In this document: positions 1-9,090 of the stretch, piece by piece
Layout of the letters: each line of letters starts with the position of its first letter
Numbering within the stretch: position 1 is the first letter of the stretch
NCBI GenBank assembly: GCA_903870995.1
Contig: CAIQFD010000015.1
Location: 16,721 to 80,720 of the forward strand
Reading direction: 5' to 3'
DNA from: an uncultured Methylophilaceae bacterium
GTDB taxonomy: Bacteria > Pseudomonadota > Gammaproteobacteria > Burkholderiales > Methylophilaceae
Length of the DNA stretch: 64,000 nucleotides
The notes under the pieces: generated by a model
What the model was told of the DNA's origin: nothing
Databases searched by the model: none
The model's input: only the letters and a program-made list of their open reading frames with translations
Position numbers and translations under genes: made by a program

Positions 1-1398
1 GACGTATTGTCCATCAAAGCATGAGCAATCGAACACTTTAATCTTTGGATTGCTTAGTTGAACAGCAGATACTAAAGCGTCCAAGTCTTGGTAGATTAAG
101 GCGTCAGCGCCAATCTCTTTACAAATCTCTTCATCGGTACGTCCAGTCGCAAGCAACTCATTTCGCGTAGGCATGTCGATACCGTATACATTTGGAAAAC
201 GCACAGGTGGCGCAGCTGAGGCAAAATAAACCTTGCTAGCACCGGCGTCGCGAGCCATTTGCACGATTTGTTGCGAAGTCGTTCCACGCACAATCGAGTC
301 ATCGACCAACAACACGTTCTTACCCTTAAACTCCATCCCAATTGGATTGAGTTTTTGACGCACTGATTTTTTTCGGAGCGCTTGGCCAGGCATAATAAAT
401 GTACGGCCAATATAACGATTCTTAATAAAGCCTTCACGATAGGTGACATTGAGTGCATTAGCCAATTGCAATGCACTTGGACGACTAGTATCCGGGATCG
501 GAATCACCACATCAATCTTTAAGTCTTTCCATTCACGTTTAATCTTCTCAGCTAGGCTTTCGCCCATATGCAAGCGTGTTTGATAGACTGACACGCCATC
601 AATTAACGAATCTGGACGTGCGAGGTAAACATATTCGAAAATACATGGGGTCAACGCTGCGTTTTCAGCACATTGACGCGAGTAGAAATTACCATCCATA
701 TCAATAAACACCGCTTCACCAGGCTCAACATCACGTACCAACTTAAAGCCAAGCACATCAAGCGCGACACTTTCAGATGCGACGATATACTCCACGCCCT
801 TTTCAGTTTCTAACTTACCAATCACCAAAGGACGAATACCATGCGGATCACGGAAGGCAAGCAAGCCAAAATTAGCCACCATCGCGACAACCGCGTAAGC
901 GCCTTTAACACGCTTATGAACGCCAGCAACCGCATCAAAGATCATGTCTGAATTCAGAACTGCACTATGTGCAGTTTGTTCAATCTCATGCGCCAAAACG
1001 TTTAACAAGACTTCAGAGTCTGAACTTGTGTTGATATGACGCAAATCTTGACGGAACATCTCTTGTTTTAATTGTGCAGAGTTGGTCAAGTTACCATTGT
1101 GACCAAGCACAATACCAAACGGAGAGTTTACGTAAAAAGGCTGAGCTTCGGCTGCAGATGATGAGCCAGCAGTAGGATAACGCACATGAGCGATACCCGC
1201 ATTGCCTTGGAGGCTGCGCATATGGCGCGTTTGGAACACATCTTGTACAAGGCCATTATTTTTGTGCATATAAAAAGTATTGCGATCGCAGGTGACAATC
1301 CCTGCCGCATCTTGACCTCGATGCTGCAGCACCAACAAACCATCATAAAGTAACTGGTTAACTGGGTTTTTACCGACAATACCGATAATTCCGCACAT
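1..1398 (-). CDS. purF: Amidophosphoribosyltransferase, partial (3' end outside window)
   Basis: First committed step of purine synthesis: makes 5-phosphoribosylamine from PRPP and glutamine in the cytosol. I translated 466 codons from the ATG at 1398; the frame stays open to the window edge, so about 40 C-terminal residues are missing if the length is normal. The protein begins MCGIIGIVG, which leaves Cys2 as the N-terminal nucleophile of the glutaminase domain. The PRPP-binding motif [14 protein letters not shown] lies near residue 370. It is the last visible gene of the long minus-strand run, with a 106 bp gap behind cvpA, the usual neighbour in proteobacteria. Identification is secure. 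Confidence 0.97.
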   Translation of the reverse strand, partial: MCGIIGIVGKNPVNQLLYDGLLVLQHRGQDAAGIVTCDRNTFYMHKNNGLVQDVFQTRHMRSLQGNAGIAHVRYPTAGSSSAAEAQPFYVNSPFGIVLGHNGNLTNSAQLKQEMFRQDLRHINTSSDSEVLLNVLAHEIEQTAHSAVLNSDMIFDAVAGVHKRVKGAYAVVAMVANFGLLAFRDPHGIRPLVIGKLETEKGVEYIVASESVALDVLGFKLVRDVEPGEAVFIDMDGNFYSRQCAENAALTPCIFEYVYLARPDSLIDGVSVYQTRLHMGESLAEKIKREWKDLKIDVVIPIPDTSRPSALQLANALNVTYREGFIKNRYIGRTFIMPGQALRKKSVRQKLNPIGMEFKGKNVLLVDDSIVRGTTSQQIVQMARDAGASKVYFASAAPPVRFPNVYGIDMPTRNELLATGRTDEEICKEIGADALIYQDLDALVSAVQLSNPKIKVFDCSCFDGQYV

Positions 1399-1504
1399 TG
1401 TTTATTTTGCCTTTGTAACTAAAAATTCAATTTTTGACGTACTACTGGGGACACACTTCAAGCGGACATTCTACAATGAGAATCGCTGCTAAATACTACA
1501 TTAT

Positions 1505-1999
1505 TTACGAATCAAATTTCACACGATCAGCGATCGCTTTCGGCATCCAAGGCATCGCACTGAAAACCATCGCTTCCAGCGGCGCACTAAACATCGCGCT
1601 TCTCCATGCAGCGTCTTTAGGCAGGTCGGTCAGGCCACACAAAAAGACAACAACCCCAACAATCATCAAGCCACGCAATGTACCAAATATTGCTCCCAAG
1701 CCACGATCAATCCAGCTCAAGCCCGCTTTTTTAAAAACCTGTGAAAGTGCAATCGCCAGCAAACTACTGATCAACAAGGTCGCTAAGAATAAAATGATAA
1801 AACCAGCCAAATACTGCAAAGTTTCTGTAGGAATCGCTTTTGGCAACAGAGGCGCTAATTCCAGCGTGTATGTTTTTGCGACAAAAAAAGCCGCTACCCA
1901 GCCAATGAGTGCAAGTGCTTCACGCACAAAGCCACGCATCACACTAAAAAAAATGGATAAGCCAACAACCGCTAAGACAATGTAATCAAAACTCGTCAT
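1505..1999 (-). CDS. cvpA: CvpA family inner membrane protein
   Basis: A 164-residue membrane protein with four predicted transmembrane segments, near residues 6-22, 28-42, 64-86 and 100-123, and a short polar C-terminal tail. This matches the CvpA (colicin V production) family in length and layout, including the family-like stretch GFVREALALIGWVAAF. The molecular role is not settled; family members are linked to envelope homeostasis and stress tolerance. Its ATG shares one base with the TAA of the SPOR gene, so translation is probably coupled. Linkage to purF supports the call. Confidence 0.9.
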   Translation of the reverse strand: MTSFDYIVLAVVGLSIFFSVMRGFVREALALIGWVAAFFVAKTYTLELAPLLPKAIPTETLQYLAGFIILFLATLLISSLLAIALSQVFKKAGLSWIDRGLGAIFGTLRGLMIVGVVVFLCGLTDLPKDAAWRSAMFSAPLEAMVFSAMPWMPKAIADRVKFDS

Positions 2000-2664
2000 T
2001 AATTACCTACCACCACACCGGCTAAATCTAGCGCTTTAACTTTACCCAACGCTGCCTCAGCCTCTTTTTTAGATGAATATGGACCAACCCTTAATCGTGT
2101 TTTCTTGCCTTTGGAAGTGTCAATCAACTCACTTTGCGATTTGAGCCCCTTATCAGACAACTGCCCTTGCATCTTCTTCACATTTTCCGGGTCTGAAAAT
2201 ACGCCAATTTGAACGAAGATACGCGCTGCTTCTGGCTTGGCTTTATCCTCAACTTTAGCAACAGGCTTAAGCTTGGGTTCTTCTTTTTTAGGTGTTTGTA
2301 CCTCAGGCACAACTGGCGCTGGCGGCTCAACAGGCTTAGCTTGACTGACTGGCGCTTGAGTCTCTGGTGCTTTATCCTCAACAGTAGGTGTATTCACGAT
2401 TGGCGCCGGAACAGGATTCGCTTGCACAGGCTCGACTTGTTTAATTGGCTCAGATTCCGGCTTGGCGTCCAGTTGATTGTCTTGACTAGGAATAGAGATC
2501 ACCACATCTTCTTTAGGTGCTTGTCCAACCTTATCTTCCAGCAACATAGGTAACAAGACAATCATGAGCAAAACAAGCGCTACCGCACCAACTAAGCGTC
2601 TTCTAGCACGCTTTTTGAATTGGATTTCCTGCTCGTTTTGAGATTGCAGGTTATCTTGCGCCAT
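1999..2664 (-). CDS. dedD: SPOR-domain membrane protein (DedD-like)
   Basis: 221 residues from the ATG at 2664. An in-frame start 42 bp further upstream exists but would lie deeper inside folC. A cytoplasmic basic segment is followed by one transmembrane helix (about 22-42), then a long periplasmic linker rich in Pro, Lys, Glu and Val, and a C-terminal SPOR domain (about 148-221, starting RIFVQIGVFSDP). SPOR domains bind denuded glycan strands at the division septum, so a septal role is inferred. The start overlaps the end of folC by 14 bp and the stop overlaps the cvpA start. The folC-dedD-cvpA-purF order is conserved in many proteobacteria. Confidence 0.85.
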   Translation of the reverse strand: MAQDNLQSQNEQEIQFKKRARRRLVGAVALVLLMIVLLPMLLEDKVGQAPKEDVVISIPSQDNQLDAKPESEPIKQVEPVQANPVPAPIVNTPTVEDKAPETQAPVSQAKPVEPPAPVVPEVQTPKKEEPKLKPVAKVEDKAKPEAARIFVQIGVFSDPENVKKMQGQLSDKGLKSQSELIDTSKGKKTRLRVGPYSSKKEAEAALGKVKALDLAGVVVGN

Positions 2665-3985
2665 TGTTGATCGTCCTATTGTTGAATGTTGCTGTTTGCA
2701 AAGCACGCATCACTTCAGCTACTGTGAAAAATGATCCTAATATGATAATTCTATCATTTTCATTAGCATCAATACAGGCTTGCGCGTAGGCATTTTCGAC
2801 CCCATTAAATAATCGAATGGCCGCATGAGGCAATTCCGCATGCACTAGCTGCTGAATCATTGTCCCATCAGCGCCGCGAACGTGAGAAATGCCCGACACG
2901 TACCATTCATCCACCTCAGAAGCGATGGCTTGTATTACTCCAGTAATATCTTTATCGGCCAGCATTGCGAATACCGCGATTGTTTTGCCTGTGGTGTCTG
3001 TGTTTTTAAGATTTTCCGCAAGGGATTTAGCTGCGTGTGGATTATGCGCCACATCTAAAATAACATCCGGCTTTGATGATAGGTATTGATAGCGGCCATG
3101 CAAGCAAACCGTCAGCAAGCCATCAGAAATTGCTTCTTTACTCACAGGCAATAATGACTGCAATGATTCAATCGCCGCCATCACACAAGAAGCGTTGTAA
3201 AGCTGAAAATCACCAATCAACGCAGGCATGGGTAACTGATCCAACCTGAATTGATTCCCTGAGTAGTTCCAATCGTCTTGATGGCGCTCAAATTGAAAGT
3301 CGTGTTGAATGCATTTGAGTTCAGCGCCAATCTTTTCGGCATACGCAATTAAAGATTGTGGCGGAGACAAGTCTCCGCAAATCGCAGGGATATTCGCTCT
3401 AAAAATACCAGCCTTTTCAGCACCGATCAGCTCACGCGTGTCGCCTAGAAAATCCATATGGTCTAAATCAACACTGGTCACAATGGTGCAACTGGGTTCA
3501 AACACATTAACCGCATCTAGCCTGCCACCTAAACCCACCTCAAGGATGGCAACATCCACAACAGAAGCACAAAAATGCCACATGGCGGCCAAGGTGCCAT
3601 ATTCAAAATAGGTTAATTGTATTTCTTGACGTGCAGACTCAATCGCTTGAAAAGCGCGTATTAAATCATCGTCACTAATTTCATGACAGGCGACACGGAC
3701 TCGCTCGCTATAACGCAACAAATGGGGAGATGAATAACTTGCAACACGGTAGCCAGCAGCGTGATAAATATGCTCCAACATTGCGCAGGTTGAACCTTTG
3801 CCGTTGGTGCCAGCCACTGTAATGATCGGAAAATTGTATTGAAGATTTAATCGTTGTTTGACTTGATTGACTCGCCCCAACCCCATTTCAATATCTTTAG
3901 GGTGCAAAGCCTCAATATAAGCCAGCCAGTCGTTTAAATCAAAATCAGCATGGATGCTCGCTGACAAATCAGGGTGTTCAGGCAA
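2651..3985 (-). CDS. folC: Bifunctional dihydrofolate synthase / folylpolyglutamate synthase
   Basis: Adds glutamate to dihydropteroate and then to tetrahydrofolates, an ATP-dependent step of folate synthesis. The 444-residue protein has the Mur-ligase fold signatures: P-loop GTNGKGST at 59-66, the substrate-site segment EVGLGGRLDA at 149-158, and DLDHMDFLG at 173-181. A second conserved block, DVAHNPHA, begins the C-terminal domain. Length is normal for the family. It lies 38 bp downstream of accD and overlaps the SPOR gene, as in many gamma- and beta-proteobacteria. Confidence 0.96.
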   Translation of the reverse strand: MPEHPDLSASIHADFDLNDWLAYIEALHPKDIEMGLGRVNQVKQRLNLQYNFPIITVAGTNGKGSTCAMLEHIYHAAGYRVASYSSPHLLRYSERVRVACHEISDDDLIRAFQAIESARQEIQLTYFEYGTLAAMWHFCASVVDVAILEVGLGGRLDAVNVFEPSCTIVTSVDLDHMDFLGDTRELIGAEKAGIFRANIPAICGDLSPPQSLIAYAEKIGAELKCIQHDFQFERHQDDWNYSGNQFRLDQLPMPALIGDFQLYNASCVMAAIESLQSLLPVSKEAISDGLLTVCLHGRYQYLSSKPDVILDVAHNPHAAKSLAENLKNTDTTGKTIAVFAMLADKDITGVIQAIASEVDEWYVSGISHVRGADGTMIQQLVHAELPHAAIRLFNGVENAYAQACIDANENDRIIILGSFFTVAEVMRALQTATFNNRTINNGAR

Positions 3986-4023
3986 TTTAGGGTCAGTATC
4001 CGTGAATCGTCGACAACAATTAA

Positions 4024-4890
4024 TTAAGCTGCAACTGGCAACTTCATTAGGTTTGCAATCAACACAGACAACTTATCGCGCATCTCACGACGATCGATAA
4101 TGATATCAACGGCGCCGTGCTCAACTAAAAACTCTGCACGCTGGAAACCATCAGGCAAGGTTTCACGGACTGTTTGCTCAATCACGCGAGGACCTGCAAA
4201 ACCAATAAGCGCTTGTGGCTCAGCCACGATGATATCACCCAACATCGCAAAACTTGCTGAAACACCGCCCATGGTTGGGTCGGTTAATACTGAGATATAA
4301 GGCAAGCCTGCTTGGCTAAGCTTAGTGAGTGCAGCGCTGGTTTTTGCCATTTGCATTAAAGAGAACAAGCCTTCTTGCATACGTGCACCGCCACTAGCAG
4401 ACACACAAATAAATGCAGACTTGCTATCAATCGCCGCTTGAACACCACGCACAAAACGTTCACCCACAACAGAGCCCATAGAGCCACCCATGAATTTGAA
4501 TTCAAATGAGGCTGCAACAACAGGCACTTGCTTAATGCTGCCTTGCATCACGAGCAACGCATCAGTCTCACCTACTTCACTTTGTGAGGCTTTAATACGA
4601 TCTGCATAACGCTTGGTGTCTTTGAATTTTAAAGGATCGATAGGCTGCACTTCTGCACCAATCTCAATACGACCTTCTTCATCGAGCAAGACATTCAATC
4701 TATCTCTTGCAGAGATACGGTTGTGATAATCACACTTAGGGCATACTTCAGCGTTAGCTTCTAAGTCTGTGCGATACAACACTGAATCGCATTTAGGGCA
4801 CTTACTCCAAAGTCCTTCAGGCACATTCTTCTTGCTTGGACCAATCACTCTATTGATTTTTGGTGGGAGTATCTTTTGTAACCAACTCAT
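4024..4890 (-). CDS. accD: Acetyl-CoA carboxylase carboxyltransferase subunit beta
   Basis: Beta subunit of the carboxyltransferase half of acetyl-CoA carboxylase, which makes malonyl-CoA for fatty acid synthesis together with AccA. The 288-residue protein has the N-terminal zinc ribbon with Cys31, Cys34, Cys50 and Cys53, then the crotonase-like carboxyltransferase core, including [11 protein letters not shown] and [12 protein letters not shown]. Length is normal. It lies 41 bp after trpA and before folC, a common arrangement. The upstream gap contains only a weak four- to five-pair hairpin near 4906-4919. Confidence 0.97.
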   Translation of the reverse strand: MSWLQKILPPKINRVIGPSKKNVPEGLWSKCPKCDSVLYRTDLEANAEVCPKCDYHNRISARDRLNVLLDEEGRIEIGAEVQPIDPLKFKDTKRYADRIKASQSEVGETDALLVMQGSIKQVPVVAASFEFKFMGGSMGSVVGERFVRGVQAAIDSKSAFICVSASGGARMQEGLFSLMQMAKTSAALTKLSQAGLPYISVLTDPTMGGVSASFAMLGDIIVAEPQALIGFAGPRVIEQTVRETLPDGFQRAEFLVEHGAVDIIIDRREMRDKLSVLIANLMKLPVAA

Positions 4891-4931
4891 CGCTTATTCC
4901 TTTTTCTCGTTAACACGAGTGATTAATATCT

Positions 4932-5729
4932 TTATGCGTCAATCGCGGCACGAAGCTCTGCTGTGAGCGCCATTAAGTTTACAACCACATTGTCCGCTGT
5001 TGATTTTTCAACTTCTTGCACCATACGGCTACCAACTACGATGGCATCTGCAACGCCCGCAACCGCTTTTGCGGTTTCAGCATCACGCACACCAAAACCT
5101 ACACCGATAGGCAAATCTGTTTGCGTACGGATCGCAGCGACGCGATCAGCGACTTCAACAATATCTAGATTCTTTGACCCAGTCACGCCTTTAAGTGAAA
5201 CGTAGTAAATAAAGCCACTTGCTTGATTCACAATGATGTCTACGCGAGATTTGTCTGTCGTTGGTGAGAGCAAGAATACAGGATCGATATCACGTGCCTT
5301 CAACAGGGCATTAAACGCTGTCGATTCTTCAGGCGGATAATCAACTGTCAAAATACCATCAATTCCAGCATCTTTGGCTGCATCTGCAAACATCTCAACG
5401 CCCATGGCCTCAATAGGATTCGCATAGCCCATCAAAACGATAGGTGTTTTATTGTCTTGCTGGCGAAATTCTTTAACCAAAGCCAATACTTTACGCAATC
5501 CTACCTTATGCACTAAAGCACGCTCACTTGCGCGCTGAATCACAGGGCCATCTGCCATTGGGTCTGAAAAAGGCACGCCCAACTCAATCAAGTCAGCACC
5601 GGCTTTCACCAAGCCATGCAACATCGCAACGGTTTGGTCTGGATGCGGGTCACCCGCAGTAATAAATGGAATGAGGGCTTTTTTGCCAGATTGCTTAAGT
5701 GTTGCAAAAGTAGTTTGAATACGTGACAT
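4932..5729 (-). CDS. trpA: Tryptophan synthase alpha chain
   Basis: Cleaves indole-3-glycerol phosphate to indole and glyceraldehyde 3-phosphate; indole is channelled to TrpB. Starting at MSRIQ (5729) gives 265 residues and places the catalytic residues at Glu49 and Asp60, exactly as in the enteric enzyme. An in-frame ATG 33 bp upstream would run back into trpB and is not preferred. The phosphate-binding stretches GVGFGVRD and VVGSRMV are present. The gap to trpB is only 4 bp, so the pair is surely co-transcribed and probably translationally coupled. Confidence 0.97.
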   Translation of the reverse strand: MSRIQTTFATLKQSGKKALIPFITAGDPHPDQTVAMLHGLVKAGADLIELGVPFSDPMADGPVIQRASERALVHKVGLRKVLALVKEFRQQDNKTPIVLMGYANPIEAMGVEMFADAAKDAGIDGILTVDYPPEESTAFNALLKARDIDPVFLLSPTTDKSRVDIIVNQASGFIYYVSLKGVTGSKNLDIVEVADRVAAIRTQTDLPIGVGFGVRDAETAKAVAGVADAIVVGSRMVQEVEKSTADNVVVNLMALTAELRAAIDA

Positions 5730-5733
5730 AGGC

Positions 5734-6936
5734 TTAAAGAGTAATTCCGGAAAGTTGAGCAACAGTGTTCATGTCTTTATCACCACGACCTGAAAGGTTA
5801 ACCAAGATAATTTGGTCTGGTGACATGGTCTTAGCCAGTTTTTCAGCATAAGCAAGTGCATGGCTAGATTCTAATGCTGGGATAATCCCTTCAGTACGAC
5901 ACAAACTATGAAATGCCGCCATCGCTTCATCATCAGTAATTGCAACATACTCAGCACGTTTAATGTCTTTCAACCATGCATGCTCTGGACCCACACCTGG
6001 ATAATCCAAACCCGCTGAAATTGAATGCGTTTCAATGATTTGACCATCTTCATCTTGCATTAAATAAGTGCGATTGCCATGCAATACACCAACAGCGCTG
6101 TTAGCGGTTAATGGTGCCGCATGCTTGCCTGTTTCCAGACCATGCCCCGCCGCTTCAACACCAATTAACTTCACACCCGCTTCGTTAATATATGGATAGA
6201 AGATACCCATGGCATTTGAGCCACCACCCACACAGGCAATTACCGCATCTGGCTGACGACCCACGATTTCATTCATTTGAATTTTTGCTTCCACGCCAAT
6301 CACAGCCTGGAAGTCACGCACCATCATTGGGTAAGGATGTGGACCAGCCACAGTACCAATAATGTAAAAAGTATTTTCAATATTAGTCACCCAATCACGC
6401 ATCGCTTCATTCAGCGCATCTTTGAGTGTTTTTGAGCCACTTTCAACCGGCACAACGGTTGCGCCCAATAACTTCATACGATAAACGTTAGGTGCTTGAC
6501 GCTTCACATCTTCTGAGCCCATATAAACAACGCACTCAAGACCTAAACGCGCAGCAATCGTTGCCGTTGCAACACCATGTTGGCCTGCGCCAGTTTCTGC
6601 AATCACACGCGGCTTGCCCATGCGCTTCGCCAACAATGCCTGACCTACCGTGTTATTTACTTTATGCGCCCCAGTGTGGTTTAAGTCTTCACGCTTCAAG
6701 TAAATTTGCGCGCCCCCAACCTTATCTGACCAGCGTTTAGCATGGTAAATAGGACTTGGACGACCCACAAAGTGTTTTAAATCATGTGCAAACTCAGCCA
6801 AGAATTCTGGATCATGACGATACTTCTCGTACATCTGGCGAAGCTCTTCAAGCGCCTCCACCAATGTTTCAGCGACAAAAATTCCGCCGTAAGGGCCAAA
6901 GTGACCGCGTTCATCTGGCATATCATATAGTTGCAT
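5734..6936 (-). CDS. trpB: Tryptophan synthase beta chain
   Basis: PLP enzyme that condenses indole with serine to form tryptophan in complex with TrpA. The ATG at 6936 gives 400 residues starting [14 protein letters not shown] and has a strong GAGGAG ribosome site just upstream. A longer in-frame start at 6999 has no such support. The PLP lysine is Lys92 in [10 protein letters not shown], and the phosphate cup GGGSNA is at 237-242. The gene starts inside the last 14 bp of trpF, so the order is trpF-trpB-trpA. Confidence 0.97.
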   Translation of the reverse strand: MQLYDMPDERGHFGPYGGIFVAETLVEALEELRQMYEKYRHDPEFLAEFAHDLKHFVGRPSPIYHAKRWSDKVGGAQIYLKREDLNHTGAHKVNNTVGQALLAKRMGKPRVIAETGAGQHGVATATIAARLGLECVVYMGSEDVKRQAPNVYRMKLLGATVVPVESGSKTLKDALNEAMRDWVTNIENTFYIIGTVAGPHPYPMMVRDFQAVIGVEAKIQMNEIVGRQPDAVIACVGGGSNAMGIFYPYINEAGVKLIGVEAAGHGLETGKHAAPLTANSAVGVLHGNRTYLMQDEDGQIIETHSISAGLDYPGVGPEHAWLKDIKRAEYVAITDDEAMAAFHSLCRTEGIIPALESSHALAYAEKLAKTMSPDQIILVNLSGRGDKDMNTVAQLSGITL

Positions 6937-7546
6937 TACTGACTCCTCGCATGAATGCAGCGATTTTCGCTGCATCCTTAATTCCTTTATTGGCTTCAAC
7001 GCCCCCGCTTACATCGACCGCATATGGTCGCACTTGTTCAATTGCCACACCAACATTTTCAGCATTTAGCCCACCGGCCAATACCACTGGCATAGTCAAA
7101 CTATGTGGAATTAATGACCAATCAAACACCAGGCCTGTACCGCCCGGGATACCTTCAGCAAAGGCATCTAACAATAAGGCTCTTGCATCAGCGTAATCAG
7201 CTGCATATTGTACCAAATTTGTACCATTTTTAACGCGAATTGCCTTCATATAAGGCCGTGAATATTGACGACATGCAGAAGGCGTTTCATCTCCATGAAA
7301 TTGCAGTAAATCCAGCTTCACAGACGAGAGCACTTCTTGAACAAAAGCAGGCTCAGCGTCGACAAAAAGACCCACCACTGTGACAAAGGCAGGCACGTTA
7401 GATACGATTTCAGCAGCTTGCGCTAGGGTGACGTTGCGAGGACTGTTAGCGTAAAACACCAAACCAATCGCATCAGCCCCCTGCCTAACAGCTTCAAGAG
7501 CATCTTCGACGCGAGTAATACCACAAATTTTTACACGAGTTCGCAC
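6923..7546 (-). CDS. trpF: Phosphoribosylanthranilate isomerase
   Basis: Third step of the tryptophan branch: Amadori rearrangement of phosphoribosylanthranilate to CdRP. The 207-residue beta-alpha barrel starts [11 protein letters not shown]. The catalytic base Cys8 and acid Asp127 are in place, and the phosphate-binding glycines follow in GGTGLVFDW and [10 protein letters not shown]. It lies 60 bp downstream of truA and overlaps trpB. A degenerate promoter-like GTGACA element sits in that gap, so an internal start of transcription is possible but weakly supported. trpC, trpD and trpE are not in the window. Confidence 0.96.
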   Translation of the reverse strand: MRTRVKICGITRVEDALEAVRQGADAIGLVFYANSPRNVTLAQAAEIVSNVPAFVTVVGLFVDAEPAFVQEVLSSVKLDLLQFHGDETPSACRQYSRPYMKAIRVKNGTNLVQYAADYADARALLLDAFAEGIPGGTGLVFDWSLIPHSLTMPVVLAGGLNAENVGVAIEQVRPYAVDVSGGVEANKGIKDAAKIAAFMRGVSNATI

Positions 7547-7606
7547 AGATGAAAGAATTTAATATAAAGACGATAGCGTAACCGAAAGCTGCAAAACTGT
7601 CACAGC

Positions 7607-8401
7607 TTAGTTGGCGCTTGAGGTAAAAAACTGAATGGTTCGACAGGTTGGCGGCAAACCCCAATGCGCTTCATAACCGACACCAGTCAAATACAAGCCA
7701 TCTGGCGAAAAAGTTGGCGGCGACTGAGTGCGGTCACATTGCTGCAATAAGGTTTGAATGTAATGCGGCTCAAAACTACCCTTACCGACATACACCAAGG
7801 CACCCACCATATTACGAACTTGGTGATGCAAAAAAGCATTCCCCGAGAAATTAAATACGATGCAGTCACCATGCTTATTTACTTCTGCTTGATAAAGCGT
7901 TCTGACAGGTGATTTCGCTTGGCATTCAGACGCACGAAAAGCACTGAAATCATGCTCCCCCTCCAAGAATTTCGCACCCTCTGCCATTTTCTCTGCATCA
8001 AGCGGCAAGTGAAACCAGCTAGCCTTATTTGCCATCACCGCTGGCGCCACAGGAGCGTTATATAAAACAAACTGATAATCTCGACGCCTAGCAGAAAAGC
8101 GGGCATGAAAGTCATCAGGCACGACTTGCGCCCAAAGCACTCTCACGTTCACTGGTAAGTTTGCATTAATACCTCGCACCCATGCGCTGATGGGCCGTTC
8201 CGTCTCAGTATCAAAATGTACAACTTGGCACAATGCATGCACACCCGTATCTGTGCGCCCAGCAGCCACAACACCAACTTCATGCCCCGCCATTTCAGAC
8301 AAAGCCAATTCCAGTCGATCTTGAACGCCGCAACCTTCAGGCTGTGTTTGCCAACCACAAAAGTGATTACCGTCGTATTCGATGCCAAGTGCAATTCTCA
8401 T
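7607..8401 (-). CDS. truA: tRNA pseudouridine(38-40) synthase
   Basis: Makes pseudouridine at positions 38-40 of the tRNA anticodon arm. The 264-residue protein carries the motif AAGRTDTGVHA with catalytic Asp51, plus the family segments RRRDYQF and FLHHQVRNMVG. Length is normal. It overlaps the start-proximal gene by 4 bp (stop of the CbiQ-like gene at 8398), which implies coupling. truA between fimV and trpF is a widespread arrangement in proteobacteria. Confidence 0.95.
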   Translation of the reverse strand: MRIALGIEYDGNHFCGWQTQPEGCGVQDRLELALSEMAGHEVGVVAAGRTDTGVHALCQVVHFDTETERPISAWVRGINANLPVNVRVLWAQVVPDDFHARFSARRRDYQFVLYNAPVAPAVMANKASWFHLPLDAEKMAEGAKFLEGEHDFSAFRASECQAKSPVRTLYQAEVNKHGDCIVFNFSGNAFLHHQVRNMVGALVYVGKGSFEPHYIQTLLQQCDRTQSPPTFSPDGLYLTGVGYEAHWGLPPTCRTIQFFTSSAN

Positions 8402-9090
8402 CGGTAGATCACCACTAGCGCAAAAAGTATTGCCATCAAAACATAATCAAGAAAGCGCATTCTAGGCAAATCCAAACGAATCTTTTCGTTGATAGCGCTT
8501 GGCTTAGCAGAACCAACATCAAGCGTGAGGATTTGAGCCCATTTGGACGTTGCAGTCACTTGCTTTGCTTGTGTCTTTTGATGGTCGTCAATGTATTGTA
8601 ATGTGAGGTAAAGCCTTGCAGTGAAACGTGCCGGCGATAACCCAATAAAACGTAGCGGCTGAATAAGAAAATAGATACCCGCCATCAATGCCTCTCTGCT
8701 TGATGTGACAATCAACAATTCAATCCCAGCGAGTACGAGCGTCATTCTTGCGATTTGATACAAAGCCCCCTTTAAACCCTCATAAGTGGGTGCAACGTCC
8801 ATGGGCCAATGCGGTATGTATTCGCCAGGGGTTGCGAAGGCATAAATGAGTGTCATTGAGAGAAAGAGCCAGCGCATACGCCATATCATTGAAGCAAATG
8901 TGCGCCCACCAAAATAAATTAAACCACTCAGGAGAATTAAACCTAGGAGTAACAATTGATTAAGCTTGAGCCCTTGAATACAGGCGGCCATTAATACTAA
9001 TGCAAAGATTTTAGTCGCCGGATGCAAACCAATGCGATTTAATAAAAAAGCCGGACTAAACAGCCCGGCCAATTTAAGATTGAATTTCAT
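8398..9090 (-). CDS. CbiQ/EcfT-like integral membrane protein, function unknown
   Basis: 230 residues with about five hydrophobic segments: roughly 28-44, 46-62, 70-88, 110-128 and a C-terminal one near 210-229. The cytoplasmic stretch LSPARFTARLYLTLQYIDD resembles the coupling region of ECF transporter T components (CbiQ family), which transmit ATP hydrolysis to a substrate-binding subunit. No A or S component is adjacent, so a transport role is unproven. The gene overlaps fimV (shared base) and truA (4 bp). The tight coupling to fimV could also mean an envelope role. The family call is tentative. Confidence 0.55.
   Translation of the reverse strand: MKFNLKLAGLFSPAFLLNRIGLHPATKIFALVLMAACIQGLKLNQLLLLGLILLSGLIYFGGRTFASMIWRMRWLFLSMTLIYAFATPGEYIPHWPMDVAPTYEGLKGALYQIARMTLVLAGIELLIVTSSREALMAGIYFLIQPLRFIGLSPARFTARLYLTLQYIDDHQKTQAKQVTATSKWAQILTLDVGSAKPSAINEKIRLDLPRMRFLDYVLMAILFALVVIYR

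Noticed and set aside
1434-1985. 183-codon plus-strand ORF
   Set aside because: Lies almost fully antisense to cvpA, which has clear membrane-protein coding character; the product looks like no protein family.
4906-4919. Hairpin in front of accD
   Set aside because: Only four or five pairs and no T-run; too weak to call.
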